From: Batkoa obscura
Lineage: Eukaryota > Entomophthoromycota > Entomophthoromycetes > Entomophthorales > Batkoaceae
Assembly: GCA_030770535.1 (NCBI GenBank)
Contig: JASVEC010000004.1
Location: forward strand, 1,550,001 to 1,614,000
Reading direction: 5' to 3'
DNA: 64,000 nucleotides
The position numbers and the translations under genes were made by a program. Below, one piece after another: positions 27,958 through 40,500 of the stretch. A model generated the notes under the pieces. It made no database searches. It saw only the letters and a list, made by a program, of their open reading frames with translations, and was not told the origin of the DNA. The stretch's first letter is position 1, and the number at the start of each line of letters is the position of its first letter.

Positions 27958-28625
27958 TTAATTCTTTGACAATAATTTGGACACTTGACTATCATTTGAG
28001 ACATCTAAGGGAGTAAATCCCTTACCATTTTTAGCGTTAGCATCTGCTCCTCTTTCTAATAAACTTTGAACCATTTCTTTATTTTCTAAAAAAGCGGCCA
28101 AATGTAATGTTGTATTATTATCCTATAAAATAAATATAAATAATTAGATTATAGGTATTCTATTATTAATATATTTTTCTTCTTTAAATTAACTAGAGAT
28201 TGAATTTAATTTACCCCAAATATCATATTTAAATCTAATAACCCAATTAATCACTCATTAAATTAAAATAACTATTATTAAAAATTTTATTACTTACCTT
28301 GGTCAAAGGTAATATCTGCAATATCTCTAGCAATTGAATCGTAACCAAGCAATAATGCAAGTTGTAGACCGGAAACAGCGCCTAAATAAGCACCAAGAAA
28401 TTTATAAGCATCAAGTTCAATGGAAGTATCATATTGATATTCGCCTCTCCTTTTAATTTTAGTTAAATTTCGTTCTTTTTCTAAGATCTCTCGAACGGAA
28501 TCACTATCACCCAATTCGATGGCTTTAAAATAAGTTTCAATGAGATTTAAATCTATTGAAGGATTTGTCTAAAAGATGATATTTTAATAAGTGAATGAAG
28601 ATGGTTATTGAATGGAATATTACCA
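27958..28625 (-). CDS. Small ankyrin-repeat protein
   Basis: Four exons, about 150 residues. The first coding exon is only the ATG (28625-28623), followed at once by GTAATATT; the acceptor gives M|TNPSIDLNLIETYFKAIELGD. The N-terminal half is helical (AYKFLGAYLGAVSGLQLALLLGYDS). The C-terminal half is ankyrin-like: NTTLHLAAFLENKEMVQSLLERGADAN (28000-28120), then NGKGFTPLDVS and a short end. Ankyrin stacks bind partner proteins; the specific role is unknown. The intron just before the ankyrin part is about 91 nt, longer than most here. Confidence 0.75.
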
Positions 28626-28846
28626 TTATTTTAATAAAAAATTTACAAAATCAAAATCAATATTGTTTTTTAATTGGTGCCACTTTTACCCATATATCTT
28701 AATTTCAAACTGTTTGCAATACTTCATCCCTTTGCAAAATTTCAAAATTCAATAACATTTCCTCAGCTTCAAATTTCATCCACTAAATTTCAAACCTTAT
28801 TTTTCTTTTTGAAAATATTATAAATTTACTAACCACTAACAAAAAA

Positions 28847-30570
28847 ATGGCTAAAACATGTGCCTTATGTCAAGTCTCAAAAGCGATCATTAAGCGACCA
28901 AAAACAGGGCAGCCAATTTGTAAATCGTGTTTTTTTTTAGTCTTTGAAACCGAGATTCATAATACGATTACAGATAACAATTTATTTCAACGTAATGATA
29001 GAGTGGCCATTGGTGCTTCTGGGGGGAAAGGTAAGTTAGATTTTAATGTTAAGTAAACTAAACATCATTGATTGATGATTTATTTTATTTAGACTCGACA
29101 GTCTTAGCTTATATAATGAAACTACTTAACGACAGATATGATTATGGACTTGAATTAATTCTTCTTTCAGTTGATGAAGGTATTACTGGTTATAGAGATG
29201 ATTCTTTAGAGGTAAGATAAAGATAGGTTAAATATAAAATTGAAATAATAAAAACTTAATTATCAATTTATAGACAGTTAAAAGAAATAAAGAACAGTAT
29301 GATTTACCATTAAAAATTGTATCTTATAAAGAATTATATGAGTGGTCTATGGATGATATTGTTAAACAAGTGGGTAGAAAAAATAATTGTAAGCTATTTT
29401 TATTTATTGAATTATAAAATTATATTAATTCAATTGATTGAATCTTTAGGTACTTTTTGTGGTGTTTTTAGAAGACAAGCGTTAGATCGAGGAGCTACAA
29501 TGTTAGATGTTCATCATATTGTTACTGGTCATAATGCAGATGATATTGCAGAAACTATATTAATGAATAGTAAGTTGAAAGAAATTGAAATGATCAAAAA
29601 AAATTATTATTCTAAAAACTTTATTTTTATTTTTTTAATATAGATACTAATATTCAATAAAATTAGTATTAAGAGGTGATATTGCACGATTACAAAGATG
29701 TACAGAAATTGTAACATCTGGTGAATCGGGTATGAAAAGATCCAAACCTTTTAAATATACTTATGAGAAAGAAATCGTTATGTAAGTGAATTTATTAGCT
29801 ATTATAGAATAGTTATAAAGGGAAAAGAAGAAGAATTAATATAAATTTTCAGGTACGCTTATTTCAAAAATCTGGATTATTTTTCAACGGAATGTATCTA
29901 TTCACCTAATGCTTATAGAGGTCATGCTCGAGTTTTTTTAAAGGATTTAGAAGCAATCCGAGCTACTAGTATTTTAGGTAAGTATCTTAATCCTTATATT
30001 ATTGTAATTTATTAAATTTTATTATTTTTCAGATGTCATTCACTCTGGTGAAGCTTTTGTACTTAAAACAAATATTAAATTACCAACTCAAAGTAAGTTT
30101 CAAGTTTTTATAAAAAAATAAGGTTGAAATAGATATTTAATTCATATTTTTTATAAAGAAACATGTGAAAGATGTGGGTATATGTCAAGTAATCAGTTAT
30201 GTAAAGCTTGTGTTCTTTTAGAAGGTTTAAATAGAGGATTACCAAAGTAAGTGATATGAGAATTTGAATTTAATTTTAACTTTATTAATTTATATTTATA
30301 TTTATTAGATTGGGTATTGGTCATGCTAACAGAATTGTAAGTATTTTAAGTTTAATTTTCAATAATAAAGGAATGAATTATTAATTTATTAATTAATAGC
30401 GTAAAGTTCATGGTGATATGCCAGAAGATATTAAAACAATTCAACATTTTAATCAAATTCAAAAAGATGAAGTAACTATGGCCGAGTTATTAGATCGTAA
30501 ATTAAAAATTCAAGAAAAAAACCAAGAGGCAGTTAAATTAGCAGAAAAAGCTAGTAAACTTGAATGGTAG
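28847..30570 (+). CDS. NCS6: NCS6/CTU1, tRNA 2-thiolase of wobble uridine 34
   Basis: About ten exons, roughly 370 residues. The N-terminal zinc finger (CALCQ...PICKSCF) is followed by the PP-loop ATPase motif GASGGKDST, joined across an intron that splits GGK|DST. Then come [51 protein letters not shown] and the C-terminal finger [16 protein letters not shown]. This is the full Ncs6/Ctu1 layout. With Ncs2 and Urm1 it thiolates U34 of tRNA Lys, Glu and Gln in the cytosol, which matters for reading AAA/GAA/CAA, codons that are very common in this A/T-rich genome. Confidence 0.95.
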
Positions 30571-30776
30571 AAATAGATGAGTTAAAGATAGATTTGAAAA
30601 AGGGGAAGAATTAGGTTTTTTTTTTAATTTAATATAGAAATTTTATTTATACTTATTTTGAATCTTTTTTTTATAAATTTTTGATATTATTATTATTTAC
30701 TATTTGTTATCTTTAAGGTTTAAATTAACTGATTGTTAAATATAATTAAAAAAATAAATTCAAATATTAATTCTTA

Positions 30777-32863
30777 TTATTTAATTTTATTTTTTAATAA
30801 TTGAATTTCATCTTCTAATTCCTTTAAATTTAAAGACAAATTTCTTACATCATCTAGTCTACGTTCTTTAGTAGCTGCTTCAATAAATGCTATTAAATTG
30901 AATTTCTGTTCTTCAAATACATCTAATTGTTGTTTTAAAACAAATAAATTTGGATTTAAATTATTGTCCAATAAATTCAAATTAGTTTCTGTATTTAAAC
31001 TAATAACATCAATTTTAGAAGTTGGGGTAGTAACGAGTTTATTTAAATTTTGATTTTGATTTAATAATTTAGGTAACATTGATAAAGACACTGTATTAGC
31101 TTGTAAAAATTGAATAGCTTCAGTAATAACACCTTGACATAATCTTTGTTGTAAATGATTATTAGTCGGAATTCTTTTGAAACTTTGTAATGAAGCTTCA
31201 AATTGGGAGAAAGTAGCTAACAATTCTTTTCTTATTAATAATGCAGATTGAACTTCATTATCTTGTTCATTAAATGATGATTTACTTTTAATAGAATAAA
31301 CGAGTGAATTAAATTTAGGTAATGATTTTTGAATTATCATTTGATGTCTTTTTAATTGATTATAATTTCTTATTAATGTTAAATCTTCTTTTTTAAAATT
31401 CAAGGTTTCTTGTTTTTTTAGTACTATTTTACGACATTCTTGGCAACAAAGTATTTCTAATTTATTTACTGAATTTGTATTTACTAAATAAAATAAAATA
31501 TTAAATTAATATTAAATAATAAAATTCATTTTTTAAAATATTATTAATTTACCTTTTTCAATCAATGAACTTAAATCTATTTTAGATGAACATTTAATAT
31601 TACTACAAATTACTTTACCACATAATCTACAATGATGTTTACGTAAAGTTATTCTATTAAATACTCGAAGACAATAAGGACAATTATTAGCTTCTTCATC
31701 CGGTTGCCAAGGGACAATAGCTTGTTCTGCTAATCTATTAGTATTCTTTTTAATAGAACCAAATCCATTATTATTAATATTATTAATATTAATATTAACA
31801 TTATTATTAATATTATTATATTGAATTAAAGCTAATTTTTTTAATCTAGTATCTAATCTGTTGGTTTCTAATTGTAATTTATCTACTACTTTTCTTCTTA
31901 TTGTTTTAAATTTTAAAGTGAGATCTCGAGTTATTATTTGTTCATTTTTATAATTGGCTTTGCTTTTATAACAATTAAAACATACTTTATACCATAATCC
32001 ATTGACAGGATCGTGTATTGCATTCTTATCTAATTTCATTGAAAAATCACTATGTTCTTCGCAATATACTTCTCCGCATCTATTATATTATTATTATTAA
32101 CATTACTATTATTAAAATAAAAAATAATTTACCTTTTACAATTGACTTTCCCTGATAATAATCCCAATGTTTTATTACAATTTTTATCAAAACAATTTTT
32201 AGCTTGATTAATATTTTTATAATGACTTGTTTTAATAGTAGTTTCATTCCCCACATTACTATTTGATTGTACTGAATTTTCTCTTTTAAGATGTTTATCA
32301 AATACAATATCTGGATGATCCCCTCTTACTAATTTTTGAATTTGTTGTAAATTAGGTGTTTGTTTTTGTATAGGTTTAATAATAGTTTGATGTTTTTGTT
32401 TAATCCAATTAATAGCTTCTCCAAGAACATCTTCTTCCGAATCCGAATCAAATATACTTTTATTACCTTCTTTTTTTATTTTTGGTGAAAAATCAGGATG
32501 TTGTTCGTTGATATGTTTATTAATAGTATATTCACTTATAAAACATGAATTACAAAATGGACATCTATACTCACTTTCTCTCTTTTGATCATTTTCTTCC
32601 AATTGATTGAAATTAATTGTATTACTATTAGAATTTCTTAAGCTAGTTGAAGTTATCAGTGTATTATCTTTGGATATTGTTGGACTATTAGAAACACTAG
32701 CATTCCTTATACTTGATTGATAACTAATAGAATTTTTTTTAAGTAAAGTGGAGCTAGTTGTAATTGGTGCCGAATCCGTCCTTTGTATTGGATTACTTCT
32801 TAATGACCAATTACGTGTTCTTCTTGCTGGATTAATACTTGTTTCTTCACCTCTTGTTGGCAT
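30777..32863 (-). CDS. VAC1: VAC1/PEP7-like FYVE tether (rabenosyn-type), endosomal
   Basis: Three exons, about 650 residues. Order: disordered Ser/Asn-rich N-terminus, C2H2 finger (YRCPFCNSCFISEYTINKHINEQH, about 32500-32570 region), a first degenerate FYVE-type cluster (CFDKNCNKTLG...CKRCGEVYCEEH...CFNCY), then a classical FYVE domain (PWQPDEEANNCPYC...LRKHHCRLCGKVICSNIKC), and C-terminal helices ending in a coiled coil (RRLDDVRNLSLNLKELEDEI), like the Rab-binding region of rabenosyn. Vac1 binds PI3P and Rab5/Vps21 and works with Vps45 in Golgi-to-endosome fusion. The C2H2 plus double-FYVE order is diagnostic. A poly-Asn/Ile-Asn run separates the FYVE clusters. Confidence 0.9.
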
Positions 32864-32986
32864 TATTGGAAATTGAAATTAAGTTAATTGAAATTAAAGT
32901 TTAAAAATGAATATTTTTTTGCCACTTTTAAAATGCTGTTCATTTTACTAATTTCTTACTATTAGCTTAGTTCTTGATTGGTTATT

Positions 32987-33152
32987 AAAGCTATTGCGGT
33001 TTTTTTGCGATCTTTTTAACAGTATATTTAAGGATAAATTTATATTAAAACTCTGTTAATAAATTGAATTATACTTTAAAAAGATCGACTATTCAGAAAT
33101 TCAATTATAAAAATCACCATTAAATATGTTGCAAAAGGGTTGCAACAGCTGT
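32987..33152. mobile_element. ~165-bp TIR element, copy C
   Basis: The right end (reverse complement TACAGCTGTTGCAACCCTTT) matches copies A and B well; the left end (AAAGCTATTGCGGTTTTTTT) is more diverged. The same overall length supports one family. It is probably older than copies A and B. Confidence 0.6.
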
Positions 33153-33386
33153 ATTTTTATTACAAGTTCCATTTTTAATTGGAAATTTTCATTAAAAATA
33201 AGCTAAACTAGATTCAATTTCATTTTAACAAATTAATAAAAATTATAAAAGTTCAATATTTTCAGAAAAATTTATAATATTATAAACTTAAATAATTAAA
33301 TGTAATTAAATAATAACATATTTCAACTGTTTTGATTTATTTAAAAGAGCTTAATACTAGTAGAATAACCAGATTAAACTAGACAT

Positions 33387-33846
33387 TGTGAAATATTGCT
33401 TTATTAGCTCTCGGATTGATTAAACACAATAATCATTTAAGTTGCTGTGTTCTCAAGTTCAAACATAATCAAGTTAGAGTCCCTTATTTTGATTTGCTGT
33501 GAGAATTTATAACTTCATATTGCAAACAATATTATCTCCTTTTAATATCCATACTTATTGGAGTATAAAAGAGATTCTTCAATATGATAACTCGAGGCTT
33601 TTTAACTGAATTACTCCCTGATATCGTACTATTAATAAAGCCACTAAGTCTTTCTGACAACATCTTACGTAGATTTTACAGTAGTATTGTCTACTCTATT
33701 TGTTTTACATAGTTCGTAACTTATTGCGTATTATTCTTATTCATTTAAGTCTATCTTAGTTATATAAACTAAGACCTTTCGACTCAAGGCAAGTTAATCA
33801 ATCAAGAACTGCTTTTAACTCCCACCACTGAGTACCAACTTTCACA
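33387..33846 (+). mobile_element. Solo LTR of an LTR retrotransposon, copy 1
   Basis: About 460 bp, starting TGTGAAATATTG and ending ACTTTCACA, so it has TG...CA ends with a short terminal inversion. A TATAAAAG box lies near the middle. A long block is nearly identical to 49713-50259. No internal coding region of the parent element is present in the window, so this is a solo LTR fossil. Superfamily (Copia or Gypsy) cannot be told. No clear target duplication remains, suggesting age or recombination. Confidence 0.7.
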
Positions 33847-34417
33847 ACACCCAACTTTGGAAGTCTAAAATCTAGTTACAATTGGAAAGTTTGTTTCAAA
33901 TAATTTTGAAAATATTTAATCAAACAAAAAATAATAGATAATATCTAGAATATTATAGAAATCTTTGAGTTATCTTTTACATTTATTTTTCATTGAAAAA
34001 AACACAGCTAAAAGTTCTTCTAATATATGAAAACTACTATCATAAATATCAAAATTCTTATCATTATTTTTATTATAAGTATCATATTAATGTTAAAAAA
34101 CAATAGATAAATGCTTCATCTATATTGATTTGTTTTGCTTAAATTGTAATTACTTTTATTTTAATCTTAAATTCAATCTTATCTATAACAAATTCTTTAA
34201 TACTATTAATATCACTTAGTTTAATAATTTCCTTTGATTGATATAATTTAATATCCCCTGAATTTTTTTTCTTTAAATTTAATAATAATAGGTATATAAT
34301 ATAAAAGCAATCATATCAGTTATGTTACTTTTTTTTTACTGTTTAAACAACTAATTGAAAAACTACTAACATTAATATAGGCTATTAAAAATTTATACTT
34401 TTTTTTAAGCTCTATAT

Positions 34418-34516
34418 GAGGATGTATTTTTTTGTTTAAGAATTTTACTAACAATCTTTCCACTCAAATAGCGCTTAAAAGATGGAAAAAGTGATGAAGC
34501 CAAAAAAAGTATTCCC
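34418..34516 (+). mobile_element. 98-bp short TIR element, copy 4
   Basis: 99 bp, GAGGATGTATTTTTTTG to ...AAAAAAGTATTCCC, flanked by ATAT at 34414-34417 and 34517-34520. Confidence 0.8.
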
Positions 34517-34879
34517 ATATCTTGTTGTATATTATTCTGCTTAAAAAGCTGTAGTTACTCTGAATTTAGCTGATATAATGATAAATAAACATCATTTTTA
34601 AAAATCAATCAAAGTACTATTACTATTAATTACAAACATCTAAATAGCACAAAATCTACATGTAAAACAGTTAACCATTAAATTTTAAAAACTAACTTGT
34701 TATGCAATATTCAAAAAAATTCCAATGATAATAAATAGTAAAATTTATTAGTATACACTGACAACCAAAAAATGACAATTCTATAAACAAAGCATTAAAA
34801 ATTTCATGTGCATCATGTGACCTGAAAAATATGAAAGATGGTATCAGCACTAAGAAAATCTACATTTAAAGTTAATGAT

Positions 34880-35372
34880 CTAGATGAGAAGTTTCTCGAT
34901 TTGAAGCTTAAGGTTATTGATTTGAGGTTTAAGGTCGGAAGCTTCATTAGTAGTTACTGAACAGGCAATAACGGATCTAGAAACACCAGCAGCACGTCCT
35001 AAAGCTGAACGAGAGGGTACAAAGACATAAGGGACATTCTATAATTTAATTGAATTAATATCATTAAAAATTAGTTTATAAAAATAATTATAGTACCTTA
35101 TCTTCACAGAGAAGTGGAAGATGAAGTAAAATTTCGATAGGTTCACAATCGGCAGCCATAACAATAAATTCAGAAATACCACGGTTAAGAGTTTTAGTCA
35201 CTTCATTAGCTCCCTTTCTTAATTGTTTATAATGGGAAGCTTGTTGAACGAGATCAAGGATCGAGTTGGAAAGGGTAGCATCAGCAAGAGGAAAGGCTTT
35301 TGGGTTGGCTTCAGTCTAAATTTCAATTATTTAATTAAAGTCATTCTATACCCTAATTTTTATTTTTACCAT
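34880..35372 (-). CDS. SNU13: SNU13 (15.5K/NHP2L1), U4 snRNP and box C/D snoRNP protein
   Basis: Three exons: 35372-35370 (ATG only), 35315-35097 and 35038-34880, with introns of 54 and 58 nt; 126 residues (family about 126-128). The protein reads [80 protein letters not shown] and ends IEKLLI, nearly identical to yeast and human Snu13. It binds kink-turns in U4 snRNA and box C/D snoRNAs in the nucleus and nucleolus. The ATG-only first coding exon is required because no in-frame Met lies at the start of exon 2. The plus-strand frame at 35223-35537 is a shadow. Confidence 0.95.
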
Positions 35373-35648
35373 TTTGTAGTTTACAATCAAGAAGTTAAAT
35401 TTGGAATATTTTCTTTTTTGAATTTATTTTTCGAAAATTCTAGTTTGGACTTTATTATTCTAATTTATTTTATGGGATTTATTAGTCTGGTAGGGAATCT
35501 GGAAATTAAGTTGCTAGCTTTGAATAAAATTTTTTGAAAGGATTATTGGTTGCATAACTACAATTTTTTAGCAAATGCGCTAATTTATAAAATGAAACTC
35601 AATAATAGCAACTTGTTAATCATTATATTATATACTTTAATATCACAT

Positions 35649-35747
35649 GGGGATGCATTTTTTTGTTTAAAAATTTTACTAATAATCTTTCCGCTGAAAT
35701 AGCGCTTAAAAAATGGAAAAAGTAATGAAACCAAAAAAAACATCCCT
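35649..35747 (+). mobile_element. 98-bp short TIR element, copy 5
   Basis: GGGGATGCATTTTTTTG to AAAAAAAACATCCCT. Flanks are ACAT and ATAT, an imperfect 4-bp duplication, which suggests an older insertion. Confidence 0.75.
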
Positions 35748-36385
35748 ATATATGAGCGAGTTTAATGGTTTAATTAAATTGTAAACAGAAGCTCTTTTTT
35801 GTTTCAGTATTTTACTAACATTTTTTATTATGATTTATAGTATATAAAAAAAGGCAAATAAATGAAAATGAAGAATACATTGTTATCTGTTTTTAAAGTA
35901 TTTTTTGTTTTTTAAGCTTCAATTTTGATCAAATTTTTACTAATTTGCCTTTTATAATAAAACGGTATACTGTTCTATAGCAATAAAGAAGAGCTTGTCA
36001 TCCTCACTTGATTTATTTGTAGTAATGCTCATAAAAAGTCAGAAGTGCAGCTTTAACCATCATTGCTTAACAGTTTTGATGGAGCTTTCAATAACAGTAG
36101 CTTGTAGAAATCCACCTCGATATCTATTAAAAAATATCATGGTAAACCTTTATTTTTTAAAACTTATTTTAAAATTAGTGAACTGTTTACTGGTGTTATT
36201 GATTATGAAAAATATAGCTGTGATTTTTTTAAAATTCGTATTAATAAACTTGTATGTAAATTTAGTATAAACAAGTTTGAAAGTTTGATTAAATTTGTAT
36301 ATTATTTTTGTTTAATTTATATTGAAATCTATTATGATTTTAACCAGAAAGAAGGTCACCTTGAGTTGAGAGGTTCTATCATAGC

Positions 36386-36555
36386 GAAAGAATCTTTTAC
36401 TTATAGAATTTTTAATATCTGGAAAAATAGGTAAGCAGATCATCATTATCATGGATTTTTAAAGAGTGCTCTCACCAAGTAAAAACAACGTGTGCCAGTA
36501 ATCTGTTTATCTATTTTTTTTCAAATATCAAGAATTCTATAAATAAAAAATTCCT
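36386..36555. repeat. Foldback (inverted) repeat with ~55-bp arms
   Basis: The left arm (36386-36440: TTTTACTTATAGAATTTTTA then ATATCTGG...AGCAGAT) pairs imperfectly with the right arm (36502-36555) across a ~60-bp loop. Bases beyond the right arm (CTTGCAAAGGGAGGGCACC) recur at 21940-21960, so the element has another copy or part in the window. Confidence 0.6.
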
Positions 36556-37541
36556 TGCAAAGGGAGGGCACCGATATTTTATATATTCCTTTATAAAAAA
36601 ATCAAATCTTAGAACAGCTTACAATTAGATACCTTTTGTTGTTTTTGATTTAGAGTCAAACCATTTTAATATGAAATTAAAGATCTGGAAGAGGATGCAG
36701 CCCTTAAATTCATATTTAAAAAAATCGCAGCTAAATTAAAAAATACAAAAGGCATCTATCTCAATTGCAAGCTGCTCTAATTATTTTTTGTTTATCAGTT
36801 TTTCTGTGATTTAATAATTATCTTAATTTCTATTGCATCAACTTTTATTAAATTTTATTCAAATTAGTGGTTGTAAACCAAATTATCAAAAGGAAACTTC
36901 AACTTGGGTCAGTTTAAAGCTCTAAGTTAGAATACCTTAACTTTAAGAAGTAGTACTAAAGTACTATGTATTTTTTAAATTTGCTACACCTACAACGATA
37001 TGATCGTATATTAAATTAATACTATTACGTTGTCTTGCTAAAGTACTTTTGTTAATAAATAACGGCAACATTTTAAATAATGAAATCATAAATACTATAT
37101 TTGTAAATTTAGTCAATACTAAAAGTGAACTACATGCCAGAAAATAAGACCATAGGTATAAGTATATTTTTAATAATATTTTATTTGAACGAGTATATAA
37201 TATTTCATAAATACATATCTAGCAATAAAGCATTCATAGTAATGTGCTTTTATATTTACTGTTGTTACTATCTTATAAAGTTTAGATCTCATAGAAAATA
37301 AGTTATATTCCTATTATTCCAACCAATAAAAAGGAGAGAAACTTAAGCTCTAAATCCTAATTAGTGAGAAATATGACATAAGTAAAAAACTGATTTAAAT
37401 TAAATTGCTTAAAATTAATTTGCAGTTTTTATTAACTAACATCAACTTTGAATGTTAATTAAAAGATTGCCAAATCGAAAAATATCCCCATTGGTATTAG
37501 TATATTTTAATAAACTAAATATGTACTAACTAGCTTTATAG

Positions 37542-40500
37542 CCCCCATTTTTAAGAAGCCTTGTTCAAAGGATCTTTGAGGCTAATGGGGCCGAATTGAC
37601 AATAATATTAAAAGATATCATGGATAAAAACCTTCCCAAGTCAGACTTGAATAATTGGATAGGCGTTTTAAATAAGTTTGATGGGATTTTAGAAAAATTA
37701 ATAGAAAAATATTCTTTAACCAAAATTCAAAGAGTAAATTTCGCTGAGGAAGACCGTGAACAAATAATAGGAATATTATCATTAACAAAGATTTTATTTG
37801 ACAAGTGTACTAATAGAAATTTATATTGTTCATATGAAGTAATTTATTTATGCTTGTTTTGCTTCAGTATTAATTGTTTTAGCGTTTGAACGAATTTTTG
37901 AATACCAATGATTTGGATGTTTTAGAACTAGTGCTTATGGTAATTATGAGACCCGCTCAAAGGGTTAACAGCCAAAGGAGTGTTAGAGTTAACTTTTTGA
38001 TAGCACAAGAGCGTGTTGCGTCGTTGTTACAGCGTTGGACTACAGCTGCTCATCATATTGGAGTGAAAGGATTTATTTCAGATGATTTTGAAGCAACACC
38101 TGCATTAGAGAGTATTATATTTACATTCCGTCCAGATGATATGAAGGAATTAGAAGTAAATACCACAAAAAAAGATGTTAAATCTTCAAGTCATGGCAAA
38201 AATTATACTCAGACGATGATTAAAGTTAAAGATCCTTACTCAAAAGGAAGTAATACTTTGGAAATATTTGAAGCTTTGATAAAAGAATACAATGTACCAG
38301 AAAAATATCACCACGAGTTATTTCATAAGATAAGAGTAACAACAAGCTTAAAAGATTATGAAAAAAGATTAAAACTTTTAAGTATCAAATTACTTGCTAT
38401 TTCTATATATTGTTATGTTGCTGATGAAGATCTCGCATTTAAACTTATATTTATTCATGAACAAACATTTATTGCAGATATGGTGTCGATTTTAGAATCA
38501 AAAGATGCTACTCATTTAGGCGTACAATCATCAGCATTAAATGCGTTAGATTCAATTGCTCATTTTCCTGGAAAGTTATCGGATGTTTTAGCTAGTGTGG
38601 GAGCCAATGTTAACCACGGAAGTTTAATCTCTTTCCTTAAAAGGGTAATGGCATTGGAGCACAAAGAAGGTAAATATATAATAAATCAATGTATAAGTTT
38701 TTAATACCATTTAGATCCAAATTTTATGCGCTTTACCGACTCTTTGTTTTCATTCCTTGTTTTTATCTTTACGTCTCAATCAGGCGGATCTATGCTTATA
38801 ACTGCTGGTATTGTACCTTTACTAGCTAACTTTTTACGTGCAGAGATGGCAGAATCTCCTATAAGATTGCTTTATAAAGGTATTCAGCTTTTAGATAACT
38901 CCATTTATGGATTCCCAGCAGCATTTGCTTCATTCCAAGAATCAGACGGTTTGTCCTTATTAGTTGAGCGAATTAAAAACCAAATTGATTCATGCATTTT
39001 CTTAAAAGAAACCTATAAAGAAAATCAATATGAATTAAAAAGCCAAGTAGAAATTGTAGAAAATTTGATTCTTTTAAAAGGGATGTCAAAGTTTGTATTA
39101 CATATGATGCAAAGCTATTCAACTGGGGTTGGCTTAAGAAATCTTATAGATTCTACTCTTCCTGAATCATTGAAAAAAGTATTTACTCTTCCAGAGTTCT
39201 TTTCGCCAACAGTATATGGACAAGCAGTGAATATTATGTCTACTATAATTCATAATGAACCAACTTCCTTATCAATCCTACAAGAACAAGATTTGCCTCA
39301 AACCCTTTTGAAACATGCAAACCAAAAGTTACCGCTTTCTGGGGATTCTTTGTATACAATTAGCAATGCATTGGGTGCCATTTGTCTTAATGAAATAGGA
39401 CTAAAAATGGTTAAAGAAAGTGGAATGATTAATAATTTTTTCTCACTTTTTTCTTCACCAGAATATATTTGTTGTTTAGATGAAGCAGATGTCGTTCCTT
39501 CACTTGGAAGTTCATTCGATGAACTTATACGCCATCAGCCATCACTTAAAGAGTTAGTGATCGATAACATCATATCTGTATTGAAGTCAATTAATATCTA
39601 CGGAAAAGAAAACTACTCCATGTTTATAGAAGAAGCTACTCCATTTTTACATAAAAACGATGAGGAGGTAATGAGAGGACATCTTATCAAAGCTATCCAG
39701 GAGGCGTCTGATTCACCGGATTTCGGGGCCCTTCATAAGGAAGAAACGATTGATCAATTTTTTGTTAGAATGATTGAATCTATTTGCAGAGTAATATCAT
39801 ATAATTTTTACTAAACTTGAATTAAATTTTTAGTTTTTGGATGGATTTTTCCAAGGTCAAGGTCAAGCAGCTAATACATTTGACATTTTTGTTGAACGTG
39901 GTGGCCTAGAACCTATCTTCGACTTTTATTCACTTGAACCAATACACCATAATTTTACTAGCACAAATTGTTCAATTACAATAAGCCAAGTATTTCAATC
40001 TTGTACTGAATCCATTTTGCCAATTTTTATCAATACAGTTTTTACGAAGTTAAAAGAATATATTAGTAAAGCTGATGTCTGGCTCAACAGCACAGAGTAT
40101 GAAAGTTATGTTTATAAACTCTTAAAAGACATTTCTCCAGAAAGAAAAGATAAATTAGAGTATTTCTACAGCATTGTAAAACCTATTCGTGGATTGCTAG
40201 ATTTGATTGATGCGTTTTTTGATTCAGATCTATTTTCAGATGATAAAATGAAACTGTGTTTAGTAGAGGTATTCTCATCGAAAGAGAGTGAAGAATTCAT
40301 ATCACCACTAGCAAAAATGTTTCGTGTGTTCCAATGGGACTGCTCTTATATGTTTGAACACGGCTTGATAGGAAAACCCAAGCCGGAAAACCAACCAAGT
40401 TTACCCGATTATGAATATGTAGACGACGATTGTAAAAATGTACACGCTGCTTTACACGAGTTAAATAGTCATATCACAACATTCTATCAAAATTTAGCGC

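Larger units (their letters stand above)
32864..34879. other. 2-kb intergenic region dense in old mobile elements
   Basis: Holds one ~165-bp TIR element (32987-33152), one solo LTR (33387-33846) and one 98-bp element (34418-34516). No gene seen. Confidence 0.65.
35373..37541. other. 2.2-kb intergenic region with repeats, upstream of TOM1
   Basis: Contains a 98-bp element (35649-35747) and a foldback repeat (36386-36555). A 91-codon frame at 35995-36270 shows no family features. The missing 5' exon of TOM1 should lie at the right end, probably near 37452. Confidence 0.55.

Noticed and set aside
35995-36270. 91-codon plus-strand frame
   Set aside because: Hydrophobic low-complexity translation with no family match, lying between repeats; no plausible splice partners.
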